From Acidobacteriota bacterium (GTDB taxonomy: Bacteria > Acidobacteriota > UBA4820 > DSQY01): 39,006 nucleotides of DNA. The position numbers and the translations under genes are program-made. The notes beneath the pieces are model-generated. The model searched no databases. It saw only the letters and a list, made by a program, of their open reading frames with translations, and had not been told where the DNA came from. Position 1 is the first letter of the stretch, and each line of letters starts with the position of its first letter. The stretch spans positions 39,065 through 78,070 of the forward strand of contig JAJYCJ010000003.1 in the NCBI GenBank assembly GCA_021778515.1, in the 5' to 3' direction. This document shows, piece after piece, positions 14,830 through 23,473 of this stretch.

Positions 14830-16188
14830 ATGGCCATGAAAAGCGCTACCGTTTTCGTCTGTCAGGCCTGCGGAACGCAGAGCCCCAAGTGGCTGGGGCG
14901 TTGCCCCGGGTGCGGCGAGTGGAACAGCCTGGTGGAGGAAACCAGCGCGGAGCCGGTTCGCTCCGCCGGGGGCAAGCCCCCGGCGCAGGCCATTCCACTC
15001 GCGGAGGTCCGCCCGGAGGAGGGCCGGAGGCTCTGCACGGGCTCCCGGGACCTGGATCGGGTGGTAGGCGGCGGGCTCTTCCCGGGCGGCGTGGTGCTCC
15101 TGGCCGGCGATCCCGGCGTTGGCAAGTCCACCCTCCTCCTCCAGATCTTCGGCGAACTGGCGAAAGAGCGGGCCGTCCTGTACGCCAGCGGTGAGGAGTC
15201 GCTGGCCCAGGTGGCCGGGCGGGCTCATCGCCTCGGCATTTCCGGCGAGCGGCTCCACCTGATGGCGGAAACCTCCGTCGAGGCCGTCCTCGCCGAGGTG
15301 GAGCGACTGGCGCCGGCGGTCCTGGCGGTGGATTCCATCCAGACCAGCTCGGTGGGGAGCCTGTCGGGGGGGGCCGGGTCCCTGGCCCAGGTCCGGGAGA
15401 GCTCGGCGCGGTTCATCGACGCGGCCAAGCGGCGCGCCATGCCCGCCCTCCTCGTCGGGCACATCACCAAGGAGGGCATGATCGCCGGACCCAAGGCCCT
15501 GGAGCACATGGTGGACACGGTGCTCTACCTGGAGGGGGAGCGGTACAGGCACCTGCGCGCGCTCAGGGCCCACAAGAACCGCTACGGAGCCACCTCCGAG
15601 ATGGCGCTCATGGAGATGACCACGGAGGGGCTGAAGGCCGTGGAGAATCCCTCGGAGGCGTTGCTGGCGGACCGCCCCGTGGGCGTTCCGGGCTCCGTCA
15701 TCGGCGTCTCCCTCCAGGGCACGAGGCCGCTGCTCTTCGAGATCCAGGCTCTCACCTCGCCATCCGCCTTCGGCCTGGCCAAGAGGATGAGCCTGGGGCT
15801 GGATCGCAACCGGGTCCAGCTCCTTTCGGCGGTCCTCGAACGCTCCATGCGCATCACCCTGGGAGACCGGGACCTCTTCGTCAACGTGGTGGGAGGCGTG
15901 GAGGTGGAGGAGCCCGCGCTGGACCTGCCGCTCTGCCTCGCGGTCGCTTCGGCCTACCGCGGCGTGGCCCTATCTTCAGACCTGGCGGCCTTCGGTGAGG
16001 TGGGGCTGGCGGGGGAGGTGAGGGGCGTCGGGTCGCCCCAGCCCCGGATCGCGGAAGCGGCCGCGCTCGGCTTTCGGCGCTGCGTCCTGCCGGCCTCCGA
16101 CGCCAGGCGCCTGGAGCCCGCATCCGGCCAAATGGCCCTTACGCCGGTGGCCACCCTGTCGGAGGCCATCGAACATCTCTTTCCCTAA
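14830..16188 (+). CDS. radA: DNA repair protein RadA (Sms)
   Basis: A 452-aa branch-migration ATPase that helps RecA-dependent strand exchange and processing of recombination intermediates. An N-terminal four-Cys zinc finger (CQACG at residue 11, CPGCG at residue 25) is followed by the RecA-like core. The Walker A motif is GDPGVGKST near residue 97 and Walker B is VLAVDSIQT. The RadA-specific KNRYG motif is near residue 254. The C-terminal Lon-protease-like domain (LFVNVVGGVEVEEPALDLPL) is present and of full length. A second ATG two codons in could also start translation. It follows pyrC by 27 bp and may be cotranscribed. Confidence 0.97.
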   Translation: MAMKSATVFVCQACGTQSPKWLGRCPGCGEWNSLVEETSAEPVRSAGGKPPAQAIPLAEVRPEEGRRLCTGSRDLDRVVGGGLFPGGVVLLAGDPGVGKSTLLLQIFGELAKERAVLYASGEESLAQVAGRAHRLGISGERLHLMAETSVEAVLAEVERLAPAVLAVDSIQTSSVGSLSGGAGSLAQVRESSARFIDAAKRRAMPALLVGHITKEGMIAGPKALEHMVDTVLYLEGERYRHLRALRAHKNRYGATSEMALMEMTTEGLKAVENPSEALLADRPVGVPGSVIGVSLQGTRPLLFEIQALTSPSAFGLAKRMSLGLDRNRVQLLSAVLERSMRITLGDRDLFVNVVGGVEVEEPALDLPLCLAVASAYRGVALSSDLAAFGEVGLAGEVRGVGSPQPRIAEAAALGFRRCVLPASDARRLEPASGQMALTPVATLSEAIEHLFP

Positions 16189-16225
16189 TTTTTCGAGTCA
16201 GAACGGTCATTCATGGGCGGGGAAA

Positions 16226-16260
16226 GCACCGGAGGGGAACGGCCGGTCCCCCTCCGGTGC
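16226..16260. terminator. strong hairpin between convergent radA and lipoprotein genes
   Basis: GCACCGGAGGG pairs with CCCTCCGGTGC (11 bp or more). On the minus strand it is followed by CTTTCC, so it could terminate the lipoprotein gene; it could also serve radA. Confidence 0.6.
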
Positions 16261-16272
16261 CCTGCGTGGCGG

Positions 16273-16791
16273 TTACTTGGCGGGCGTGGCTGGAGCCTGG
16301 TGGGCGGGTTCCATGGGAGGGGGTGCCTCCCCCACGGAGGGATGGCCGGGCGGCAGTCCGGCTCCGGAGTTCATGTCTCCGGCGTGGCCCTCGCCTCCCT
16401 TGGGCCGAGAGGCGGTGACGGTCCACGTCCCATTCTGGCGGGCGAGATCGTAGAGGTAAACCATGGGGGGCATCTGGCCCTCCTTGAGGCCGTAGGACAC
16501 CGTGCAGGTGGCCTTGTCGCCCTCCGCCTTGATGTCGCTGACGGTCACCGTCATTTTGTCGGTATTCACGTGGCGGACGGTCTGAATGTACGTCATGACG
16601 GCTTTCTGCATCTCCGCTTCGAGGGGCGATGCGGCGGGCTGTGCCGCCGCTGGCGCCTGCTCCTGGCCGGAGGGCGCGGGCTTGTTTTCCGCGGCGCTCC
16701 CGGCGGGAGCAGGCGCCTTCTGGCAGGCCGCCGCGATGACGAGAACCAGGGGAAGGGTGAGGGTCACGATTCGAACCACGCTTCTCTTCAT
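16273..16791 (-). CDS. uncharacterised lipoprotein
   Basis: A 172-aa protein with a clean lipoprotein signal: MKRS basic start, hydrophobic core and lipobox AAAC with Cys23. An Ala/Pro/Gln-rich linker (about 24-60) precedes a compact domain of about 80 residues (EAEMQKAVMTYIQTVRHVNT to GTWTVTASRP). Its alternating strands resemble NTF2/DUF4878-like 'variable-input' domains, but no family is assigned. The C terminus is a Gly/Pro-rich tail. The start at 16791 is fixed by the signal peptide. A promoter lies at 16921-16950, giving a leader of about 120 nt. It would be membrane-anchored, facing the periplasm. Confidence 0.8.
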   Translation of the reverse strand: MKRSVVRIVTLTLPLVLVIAAACQKAPAPAGSAAENKPAPSGQEQAPAAAQPAASPLEAEMQKAVMTYIQTVRHVNTDKMTVTVSDIKAEGDKATCTVSYGLKEGQMPPMVYLYDLARQNGTWTVTASRPKGGEGHAGDMNSGAGLPPGHPSVGEAPPPMEPAHQAPATPAK

Positions 16792-16920
16792 CGGCAAGCT
16801 CTCCATGGCGAAAAAGACTCTGGTCTGGAACACCTGCAACCTCATGCGCGGCCCAGGCACGCCGACGGCCAAAGCCACGGGATCGGGCACGGCGACGTCC
16901 GCGCCCTCGTCTCCCGATGC

Positions 16921-16950
16921 AGTGTAGCGCAAAGCCATTCCAGGCTCCAA
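16921..16950 (-). promoter_or_regulatory. candidate promoter of the lipoprotein gene
   Basis: On the minus strand TTGGAG (16945-16950) and TACACT (16921-16926) are spaced by 18 bp. Confidence 0.5.
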
Positions 16951-17042
16951 GGTGACCTGCCGCCGGGATTCGGGGGGAGGGATGAAACCTTGGCGGCCTC
17001 TCTCGCGTTCAATGAAGCTGAGGTGATGGTGGAGGTGCTCCC

Positions 17043-17870
17043 GTGAGACGGATTGCGGTTGGGATTGCGGTTCTCTCGGCCATGTCGGTGCTGGCGGGGT
17101 GCGCCCGACAGATCCTGGGCTCCTGTGCGGAGGAGCGCGTTGAGAGGACCGTCCCCATGCCGGCGGGGGGTGCCTTCGACCTCGACAACATCAACGGCTC
17201 CATCACCCTCACCGTGGGGAAACCCGGCGAGGTGCACATCGTGGCCATCAAACGCGTCCAAGCCTTCAGCGAGGGGAAAGCGAAGGAGGGGCTGGCCAAG
17301 CTGGAGGTGGAGGTCACGGACACCGGCAAGGGGGTCAGCGTGGAGACGCGCTATCCCAAGAGCGCCGGCTTCCTGGCGGGGGTCGGCTTCAGCGGGGCGG
17401 TGACCTTTGACGTGGCCGTTCCGGAGGGAACCGCGGCCAAGCTCACCACGATCAACGGCACCATCACGGCGGATGTCCCAGCTTCGGCCATCAGCTGCGA
17501 GACCACCAACGGCAAGGTCAACGCGCTGTCCTGTGGCCGCATCGATGCCGCCGTCGTGAACGGGACCATCCACTTCAAGGCGCAGAACGCCGGAGAGGTG
17601 ACGACCACCAACGGGAGCATCGAGGGCCAGATCCTGTCGCGCTCTCCCGAGAAGGCCCACCTGGAGACGGTCAACGGAAGCATCGCCCTCGCCCTCTCCC
17701 CCGATGCGGCCCTGCATCTTTCCGCCGAGAACGTCAACGGCGGCGTTTCGACCGAGATCCCAGGACTCAGCGAATCCAAGCACGAGCTCTTCGGCGATCT
17801 TAACGGCGGCGGCCAGACGGTGAGCGTGGAGACCGTGAACGGCTCCATCCACATCCGGCCGATCCGCTGA
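17043..17870 (+). CDS. DUF4097-type beta-solenoid lipoprotein
   Basis: A 275-aa secreted protein with GTG start (GGAGG 8 nt upstream). It has a lipoprotein signal ending LAGC at Cys20. The body consists of short repeats built around N-G-(S/T/K)-(I/V): NINGSITL, INGTITAD, TNGKVNAL, VNGTIHFK, TNGSIEGQ, VNGSIALA and VNGSIHIR, spaced 15-35 residues apart. These are turns of a right-handed beta-solenoid as in DUF4097/DUF2807 'putative adhesin' proteins. Function in this family is mostly unknown; some members accompany anti-sigma factors. It is divergent from the small lipoprotein gene across a 250-bp gap. Confidence 0.88.
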   Translation: MRRIAVGIAVLSAMSVLAGCARQILGSCAEERVERTVPMPAGGAFDLDNINGSITLTVGKPGEVHIVAIKRVQAFSEGKAKEGLAKLEVEVTDTGKGVSVETRYPKSAGFLAGVGFSGAVTFDVAVPEGTAAKLTTINGTITADVPASAISCETTNGKVNALSCGRIDAAVVNGTIHFKAQNAGEVTTTNGSIEGQILSRSPEKAHLETVNGSIALALSPDAALHLSAENVNGGVSTEIPGLSESKHELFGDLNGGGQTVSVETVNGSIHIRPIR

Positions 17871-17902
17871 CCCCTGTTCGCCTTCACTCCCACTCCTTCG
17901 AA

Positions 17903-17932
17903 GCCGGCCCCGGCCACAGCGCCGGGGCCGGC
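17903..17932 (+). terminator. 12-bp perfect hairpin behind the DUF4097 gene
   Basis: GCCGGCCCCGGC (17903-17914) and GCCGGGGCCGGC (17921-17932) pair completely around CACAGC. No T tract follows. Strong enough to block or stabilise transcript ends. Confidence 0.5.
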
Positions 17933-18006
17933 CAGCACGGGCCTCGGGAAGAAGGCGGCGCCCGCACCCGTTGATCCAAGAGGGTGCGGAGGCTACCCCG
18001 TCGGTC

Positions 18007-18035
18007 TTGGCAGGGCCGCATCTTCGTGATAGAAA
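18007..18035 (+). promoter_or_regulatory. promoter of uvrA
   Basis: TTGGCA (18007-18012) and TAGAAA (18030-18035) are 17 bp apart. Transcription would start about 20 nt before the uvrA ATG. No obvious LexA-type palindrome overlaps it. Confidence 0.6.
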
Positions 18036-18061
18036 GAAAGTTTCGGAGGATGCGCGAGCCC

Positions 18062-20911
18062 ATGGACCTGATCCGAATCAAGGGCGCCCGGGAACACAAC
18101 CTCAAGAACCTGGACGTCACCCTCCCCAAGAACAAGCTCGTGGTCATCACGGGCCTTTCGGGGTCCGGCAAATCCTCGCTGGCCTTCGACACGCTCTACG
18201 CCGAGGGCCAGCGCCGGTACGTGGAGTCCCTCTCCGCCTATGCGCGGCAGTTCCTCGATCTCATGGAGAAGCCCGACGTGGACTCCATCGAGGGGCTCTC
18301 GCCGGCCATCTCCATCGAGCAGAGATCCACTTCCCACAATCCCCGCTCGACGGTCGGGACCGTGACGGAAATCTACGACTATCTCCGCGTGCTTTTCGCC
18401 AGGGTGGGCAAGCCCTTCTGCCCCCAGTGCGGCCGGCCCATCGAGAGCCAGACCGTACAGCAGATGGTGGATCAGATCCTCTCCCTTCCGGAGGGCGAGC
18501 GGATCTACGTCCTCGCGCCGGTGGTCAAGGGGCGCAAGGGCGAGTACAGGAAGCTGCTGGCCGGGCTCCTCAAGGAGGGGTTCGTCCGCGCCCGGGTGGA
18601 CGGAAAGGTGCTGGACCTTCAGGAGGACCTGGATCTGGCGCGCTACCGCGCCCATACCATCGAGATCCTCGTGGACCGCCTGGTGGTCAAGGCCGGTGTG
18701 CAGAGCCGCCTGACCGAATCGGTGGAGCTGGCCCTGCAGAAGGGGGAGGGGCTGGTGGTGGTCCACAGGCTGTCGGACGAGACCGACCTGCTCTTCTCGG
18801 AGCGGCTCTCCTGTCCCACCTGCGGAACCTCCCTTCCCGAGCTGGAACCGCGGCTCTTCTCCTTCAACAGCCCGCACGGGGCCTGTACCGAGTGTTCGGG
18901 ACTGGGCGTCAAGATGGAGCTGGATCCGGCCAAGATCGTGCCCAACCCCAACCTCTCCCTCGCTCAAGGGGCGGTCGTGCCCTGGCCCGTGGAGGGCGGC
19001 TTCTGGTATCGCGAGATGATCGAAGGCGTGGGCAGGGACATGGGCTTCTCCCTGAAGAGCCCCTGGTGCAAGCTCCCGGAAGAGGCCCGGCGGGTCATCC
19101 TGTACGGCAGCAACGGCCGCAAGATCGCCTACGACGTGCAGCGAGACCGGAACCGCTACCAGTTCGAGCACGCCTTTGAAGGGGTCATCCCCAACCTCAT
19201 GCGGAGGTACCGGGAGACCAAGTCCGACGCCTCCCGGGAGGAGATCGAGGCCTACATGTCCACCTCTCCCTGCCCCGCCTGCGGTGGGAGGCGGCTGAAA
19301 CCCGAAGCGCTCTCGGTCAAAGTGGGGGGGCACACCATCGCGGCGCTCACGGATCTGTCCGTGCGGCAGGCGCGGCGGGCCCTGTCCGAGCTGGAGCTGT
19401 CGCCCCGGGACCAGGAGATCGCTAGGATGGTCCTGAAAGAGATCCGCAGCCGGCTCTCCTTCCTGGACAACGTGGGCCTCGGTTACCTGACGCTCTCGCG
19501 GACGGCCACCACCCTTTCGGGCGGAGAAAGTCAGCGGATCCGCCTCGCCACGCAGGTGGGCAGCCAGTTGACGGGAGTGCTCTACGTCCTGGACGAGCCT
19601 TCCATCGGCCTCCACCAAAGGGACAACAGGCGCTTGCTGGACACGCTCATGGCCATGCGCGATCTGGGCAATACGGTGGTGGTGGTGGAGCACGACGAGG
19701 AGACGATCCGCACGGCGGACCACGTGGTGGATTTGGGCCCCGGCGCCGGCATCCACGGTGGAGAGGTGGTGGCCGAGGGTGGGATCGAAGACCTCTGCAG
19801 CGCACCGAGGTCCGTGACGGGCGCCTACATCGCCGGCCGGAGGAGCATCCCCGTGCCCGCCGCGAGGAGGAGACCCAGCGGTTGGCTGAAGGTGCTCGGA
19901 GCCCGCGAACACAACCTGAAAGGGCTGGACGTGCGCATCCCCCTCGGAGTGTTCACGGTGGTGGCCGGGGTTTCCGGCTCGGGGAAGTCCACCCTCGTAC
20001 ACGACATCCTCTACAAGGGGCTGATGCAGCGGATCTACCACAGCATCGACATGCCCGGCATCCACCGCTCCATCGAAGGATGGGAGAGGGTGGACAAGGT
20101 CATCGAGATCGACCAGTCGCCCATCGGACGCACGCCGAGATCCAACCCCGCCACCTACACCGGGCTCTTCACGCCCATTCGCGACCTTTTCGCGCAGGTG
20201 CCCGAGGCTCGCGCCAGGGGATACCGGCCAGGCCGTTTCTCCTTCAATGTCAAGGGGGGGCGGTGCGAGGCCTGCCAGGGAGACGGGGTCCTCAAGATCG
20301 AGATGCACTTTCTGCCCGACGTCTACGTCACCTGCGACACCTGCAAGGGCATGCGGTACAACCGGGAGACGCTGGAGGTGCGGTACAAGGGAAGAAGCAT
20401 CGCCGAGGTGCTGGACATGACCGTGAGCGAGGCTCTCGAGTTCTTCGACAAGATCCCGCTCGTCCGGAAGAAGCTTCAAACCCTGGCCGATGTGGGGCTG
20501 GGGTACCTGCACCTGGGCCAGCAGGCCACGACCCTCTCGGGGGGCGAGGCACAGCGGATCAAGCTGGCGCGAGAGCTCAGCCGGCGGGCCACCGGAAACA
20601 CGCTCTACGTGCTGGACGAACCCACCACGGGCCTCCATTTCGAGGACGTGCGCCATCTGCTCAACGTTCTCCAGCGGCTGGTGGAGGCGGGGAACACGGT
20701 GGTGGTGATCGAGCATAACCTGGACGTGATCAAGAGCGCCGACGCGGTGCTCGAACTCGGCCCCGAAGGCGGGGAGGAGGGCGGCCGCCTGGTCGCCTGC
20801 GGAACGCCGGAAGAGGTGGCGAACGTGCCATCGTCGCCCACCGGGGAGTTCCTGAAGCGAATTCTATTTGGGGGATCCGATGAAAAACTGGCCAGAGCCG
20901 TACCGGATTAA
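18062..20911 (+). CDS. uvrA: excinuclease ABC subunit A
   Basis: A 949-aa damage-recognition ATPase of nucleotide excision repair; as a dimer it loads UvrB at lesions. Two ABC modules are present. The first has Walker [10 protein letters not shown] near residue 33 and signature [13 protein letters not shown] with [11 protein letters not shown]. The second has Walker [10 protein letters not shown] near 640 and [13 protein letters not shown] with [11 protein letters not shown]. Zinc module 1 is CPTC...CTEC and module 2 is CEAC...CDTC. The C-terminal Gly-rich tail is absent, as in many phyla. [14 protein letters not shown] is the canonical N terminus, and GGAGG lies 12 nt upstream. The 3' end overlaps the tryptophanase gene by 32 nt. 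Confidence 0.98.
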   Translation: MDLIRIKGAREHNLKNLDVTLPKNKLVVITGLSGSGKSSLAFDTLYAEGQRRYVESLSAYARQFLDLMEKPDVDSIEGLSPAISIEQRSTSHNPRSTVGTVTEIYDYLRVLFARVGKPFCPQCGRPIESQTVQQMVDQILSLPEGERIYVLAPVVKGRKGEYRKLLAGLLKEGFVRARVDGKVLDLQEDLDLARYRAHTIEILVDRLVVKAGVQSRLTESVELALQKGEGLVVVHRLSDETDLLFSERLSCPTCGTSLPELEPRLFSFNSPHGACTECSGLGVKMELDPAKIVPNPNLSLAQGAVVPWPVEGGFWYREMIEGVGRDMGFSLKSPWCKLPEEARRVILYGSNGRKIAYDVQRDRNRYQFEHAFEGVIPNLMRRYRETKSDASREEIEAYMSTSPCPACGGRRLKPEALSVKVGGHTIAALTDLSVRQARRALSELELSPRDQEIARMVLKEIRSRLSFLDNVGLGYLTLSRTATTLSGGESQRIRLATQVGSQLTGVLYVLDEPSIGLHQRDNRRLLDTLMAMRDLGNTVVVVEHDEETIRTADHVVDLGPGAGIHGGEVVAEGGIEDLCSAPRSVTGAYIAGRRSIPVPAARRRPSGWLKVLGAREHNLKGLDVRIPLGVFTVVAGVSGSGKSTLVHDILYKGLMQRIYHSIDMPGIHRSIEGWERVDKVIEIDQSPIGRTPRSNPATYTGLFTPIRDLFAQVPEARARGYRPGRFSFNVKGGRCEACQGDGVLKIEMHFLPDVYVTCDTCKGMRYNRETLEVRYKGRSIAEVLDMTVSEALEFFDKIPLVRKKLQTLADVGLGYLHLGQQATTLSGGEAQRIKLARELSRRATGNTLYVLDEPTTGLHFEDVRHLLNVLQRLVEAGNTVVVIEHNLDVIKSADAVLELGPEGGEEGGRLVACGTPEEVANVPSSPTGEFLKRILFGGSDEKLARAVPD

Positions 20912-22253
20912 GATGGTGGAGGCGATCCGCCTGCCTCGACGGGAGGAGCGCGAGCGCCTCCTGAGGGAGGCCGGCTACAACCTCTTCATGGTGCGGGCCG
21001 AGGACGTCTTCATCGATCTCCTGACCGATTCGGGGACCGGGGCCATGAGCGACAAGCAGTGGTCGGCCCTCATGCGCGGCGACGAGTCTTACGCGCAGGC
21101 CCGTTCGTGGTTCCGCTTCTACGAGGCGGTGCGGGGATTCACCGGGATGGAGCACGTGCTCCCCACGCACCAGGGCCGGGCCGCCGAGAACCTGCTCTTC
21201 TCGCAGATCGCCCGGCCCGGCATCAGCATCCCCAACAACAGCCACTTCGACACGACGAGGGCCAACATCGAGTACTTCGGAGCCGAGGCGGTTGATTTGG
21301 TGATCCCGGAGGGCAGGGACATCCACCTCGACCACCCCTTCAAGGGGAACATGGACCTGAACCGCCTTGAAGACCTCCTCAAGGAGAAGGGGAGGAAGTC
21401 CGTTCCCCTGTGCATGCTCACCATCACCAACAACACGGGGGGCGGCCAGCCCGTCTCCCTGGCCAACATCAGGGCCACGGGGGAGCTCTGCCGGCGGTAC
21501 GGGGTCCCCCTGTTCCTGGACTGCTGCCGCTTCGCCGAGAATGCCTACTTCATCAAGCTGCGGGAGCCCGAATGCGCGCACATGAGCATCCGGGAGATCG
21601 TGGCGGCCATGTTCGCCTGCGCCGACGGGGCCACCATGAGCGCCAAGAAGGACGGCCTCGCGAACATCGGAGGTTTCCTCGCGCTTCGGGATGGAGATCT
21701 GGCCGCGCGGCTCAAGTCGATGCTGATCCTCAAGGAGGGGTTCCCCACTTACGGAGGCCTCGCCGGAAGGGATCTGGAGGCCCTCGCCCAAGGATTCGAG
21801 GAGGTCCAGGAACAGGATTACCTGGAGGCCCGGGTCGGCCAGATCGCAAGGTTCGGCGAGGCGCTCAAGGCCCGGGGCGTACCCATCCTGGAGCCCACGG
21901 GGGGGCACGCCGTCTACCTGGATGCCCGCGGGATCCTGCCGCACGTTCCCGCCCATGCGTTCCCCGCCCAGAGCCTCACCGCGGAGCTTTACTTGGAGGG
22001 AGGCGTACGCGGTGTGGAGATCGGCTCGCTCATGTTCGGGAAGACGGGAAAGGATGGCCGGTTCCTCCCCGCCGCCCTGGAGCTGGTGCGGCTCGCCGTG
22101 CCCAGGAGGGTCTACACCGACAACCACCTCGGGTACGTGGCCGACGTGGCCGGGGAGATCGTCCGAAACGCTTCCAGTTGCAGGGGCTTCCGCATCGTGG
22201 AGGAGGCCCCCTTCCTCCGGCATTTCACGGCGAGGCTCGAACCGCTGGCCTGA
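20880..22253 (+). CDS. tnaA: tryptophanase (L-tryptophan indole-lyase)
   Basis: A 457-aa PLP enzyme of the tryptophanase / tyrosine phenol-lyase family, converting L-Trp to indole, pyruvate and ammonia. The PLP Lys is in TMSAKKDG (Lys257). Three positions that separate the two activities in the characterised enzymes are tryptophanase-like here: Asp124 in HFDTT (Thr in the phenol-lyase), Ile381 in GVEIGS (Arg in the phenol-lyase) and His448 in LRHFTA (Phe in the phenol-lyase). The sequence around the Lys (LANIGGF) looks more like the phenol-lyase, so the protein is a divergent member. It starts within the end of uvrA, so the two are probably cotranscribed. No TnaC-type leader is possible here. 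Confidence 0.88.
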   Translation: MKNWPEPYRIKMVEAIRLPRREERERLLREAGYNLFMVRAEDVFIDLLTDSGTGAMSDKQWSALMRGDESYAQARSWFRFYEAVRGFTGMEHVLPTHQGRAAENLLFSQIARPGISIPNNSHFDTTRANIEYFGAEAVDLVIPEGRDIHLDHPFKGNMDLNRLEDLLKEKGRKSVPLCMLTITNNTGGGQPVSLANIRATGELCRRYGVPLFLDCCRFAENAYFIKLREPECAHMSIREIVAAMFACADGATMSAKKDGLANIGGFLALRDGDLAARLKSMLILKEGFPTYGGLAGRDLEALAQGFEEVQEQDYLEARVGQIARFGEALKARGVPILEPTGGHAVYLDARGILPHVPAHAFPAQSLTAELYLEGGVRGVEIGSLMFGKTGKDGRFLPAALELVRLAVPRRVYTDNHLGYVADVAGEIVRNASSCRGFRIVEEAPFLRHFTARLEPLA

Positions 22254-22257
22254 GGCC

Positions 22258-22286
22258 TTGAGAAGCGGTGCCTCTTTGCGTATCGT
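22258..22286 (+). promoter_or_regulatory. candidate promoter of the unknown gene-thiS pair
   Basis: TTGAGA (22258-22263) and TATCGT (22281-22286) are 17 bp apart, immediately after the tryptophanase stop codon. The leader would be only about 20 nt. Confidence 0.5.
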
Positions 22287-22313
22287 AGTCCTCATGAAGG
22301 ATGCGTGGCTGCC

Positions 22314-22961
22314 ATGATCACTGGATTCAACCAGGATGTCGTGCACAAGGGCAAGGTCTATCACGTCCAGACCGAGGACCGCGGGCTGGACAATCCGGTG
22401 ATCGAGACCCTCATCTACGCGGGAGGAGAGATCCTCGCATCGAAGAAGACCTCCTACAAGGAGCTGGTGGAGCAGGGGTACGAGGAGGCCAAGCTGGCCG
22501 CGCTGCTCGAGCAGCAGCACCGCCGCATCGTGGTGGATATCAAGCTGGGGAAGTATTCCAAGGAGCCCGTGGAGACCTTCGGACAGGGACTCATCTCCTC
22601 GAAGAGCCTGGATGAGGTCATCCTCGAGTATCTGACGAGCGAGAGCGAGGGGGAGAAACTGGTGGCCGAAATCCTGGACCAGTCTCCCTGCGTGGCCGGC
22701 GAACGGGGTTGGGTGCATCTCAAGGTCCAAACCGACATCACGCGGACTCCCTTGCCGGGGGCGACGGTATCGGTCCGCCTGGCGGCGAGCGACGGGCACA
22801 GCGCGGAGCTCTTTCGGGGAAGCACGGGCCCCGATGGGCTTTGCAACGCCTCCTTTCTCCTCCCCCCCGTGGAGGGCAACGCGGTGGTCGTGATCCAGGT
22901 GACCCACGCGCAGGGCAGCTTCCAGACCAAGACCCTCATCACCAAGAGAAGCCCGCGATGA
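22314..22961 (+). CDS. conserved protein of unknown function with C-terminal Ig-like domain
   Basis: A 215-aa cytoplasmic protein. Residues 1-75 form a domain with the pattern NQDVVHKGKVYHVQTEDRG, then NPVIETLIYAGGEIL, and EQQHRRIVVDIKLGKY. I have met this arrangement in uncharacterised proteins of myxobacteria and acidobacteria, but no function is known to me. A linker follows. Residues about 130-215 (LKVQTDITRTPLPGATVSVRL to GPDGLCNASFLLP) look like a carboxypeptidase-regulatory/Ig-like beta sandwich. GTG at 22305 is an alternative start. The stop overlaps the thiS ATG (ATGA), indicating coupled translation. Confidence 0.8.
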   Translation: MITGFNQDVVHKGKVYHVQTEDRGLDNPVIETLIYAGGEILASKKTSYKELVEQGYEEAKLAALLEQQHRRIVVDIKLGKYSKEPVETFGQGLISSKSLDEVILEYLTSESEGEKLVAEILDQSPCVAGERGWVHLKVQTDITRTPLPGATVSVRLAASDGHSAELFRGSTGPDGLCNASFLLPPVEGNAVVVIQVTHAQGSFQTKTLITKRSPR

Positions 22962-23158
22962 CCCTCACGCTGAACGGTTCCCCTGTGAGCCTCGAAGAGG
23001 GTCTCTCGGTGGCGGCCCTTCTTCAGCAGATGAAGCTACCTCGGGAGCGCGTTGCCATCGAACGAAACGGCTCCATCCTGCCCAAGGCCGCCTACGAGGA
23101 GACCCACCTGGCCGAAGGCGACAGGCTGGAGATCGTGCAATTCGTGGGCGGCGGCTAG
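22958..23158 (+). CDS. thiS: sulfur carrier protein ThiS
   Basis: A 66-aa ubiquitin-like (beta-grasp) protein. It starts MTLTLNGSPV, has the ERVAIERNGSILPKAAYEE core and ends QFVGGG. The C-terminal Gly-Gly is adenylylated and thiocarboxylated in the family to donate sulfur for the thiazole ring of thiamine. No thiG, thiF, thiE or thiH lies in the window. The gene is translationally coupled to an uncharacterised protein instead. A MoaD-type or other sulfur-carrier role is possible, but the sequence is most like ThiS. Confidence 0.88.
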   Translation: MTLTLNGSPVSLEEGLSVAALLQQMKLPRERVAIERNGSILPKAAYEETHLAEGDRLEIVQFVGGG

Positions 23159-23160
23159 GA

Positions 23161-23190
23161 CGAGGCGCCGAAGCGACGCTCGGCGCCTCG
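23161..23190. terminator. hairpin between convergent thiS and tRNA-Val
   Basis: CGAGGCGCCGA (23161-23171) pairs perfectly with TCGGCGCCTCG (23180-23190) around an 8-nt loop, 2 bp after the thiS stop. There is no T tract on either strand. It may serve both convergent transcripts. Confidence 0.55.
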
Positions 23191-23239
23191 GGAGCTGTGG
23201 CAGCGGCACGCCGCCCTCATGGGCCGAGGGCGTGGCGGC

Positions 23240-23314
23240 TGGTGGGCGGTACCGGGTTTGAACCAGTGACATCCTGCTTGTAAGGCAGGCGCTCTCCCGC
23301 TGAGCTAACCGCCC
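23240..23314 (-). tRNA. tRNA-Val (anticodon TAC)
   Basis: Read on the minus strand. Acceptor GGGCGGT pairs with ACCGCCC, the D arm contains TTAGCTCAG, and the anticodon stem CCTGC/GCAGG holds loop CTTACAA with TAC (plus-strand GTA at 23280-23282). The T arm contains GGTTCAAACC; discriminator A is followed by encoded CCA. It decodes GUA/GUG. Confidence 0.96.
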
Positions 23315-23322
23315 AGAGCGGC

Positions 23323-23351
23323 AGTGTAGCCGCGGCTCGGGGCCGCGTCAA
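23323..23351 (-). promoter_or_regulatory. promoter of tRNA-Val
   Basis: On the minus strand TTGACG (23346-23351) and TACACT (23323-23328) are spaced by 17 bp; the -10 box ends 8 bp before the tRNA 5' end. Confidence 0.7.
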
Positions 23352-23402
23352 ACGGGCCGCCCGTTTCTCTCTGGGTGAAAAGAAAAGGTGGCCCAGAACT
23401 TC

Positions 23403-23431
23403 TTGACCCCCCGTGGGAAATCTGCTAGGCT
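23403..23431 (+). promoter_or_regulatory. promoter of the ATP synthase operon
   Basis: TTGACC (23403-23408) and TAGGCT (23426-23431) are 17 bp apart, placing the start near 23438, about 35 nt before the first atp gene. It probably drives the whole atp cluster and perhaps the genes behind it, since no clear terminator is seen down to rpmH. Confidence 0.6.
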
Positions 23432-23473
23432 GAACCCTCTGATTGGCCCGACCGCTCATGGGGGGGATTGACC

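Noticed and set aside
13390-15573. 727-aa minus-strand frame across pyrC and radA
   Set aside because: Spans two well-conserved genes on the other strand and has no family resemblance; an artefact of G/C at third positions.
17100-17870. CRISPR-like or tandem DNA repeat in the DUF4097 gene
   Set aside because: The repetition is at protein level (N-G-S/T-I turns) with irregular spacing and varied codons; not a DNA repeat array.
17993-20716. 907-aa open frame on the minus strand opposite uvrA
   Set aside because: High-GC shadow of uvrA: no recognisable domain, composition dominated by Arg/Gly/His/Pro/Leu, and the plus strand encodes a complete, motif-perfect UvrA.
20730-22907. 725-aa minus-strand frame opposite tryptophanase and the following gene
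   Set aside because: Shadow ORF over conserved plus-strand genes, no start signal or domain.
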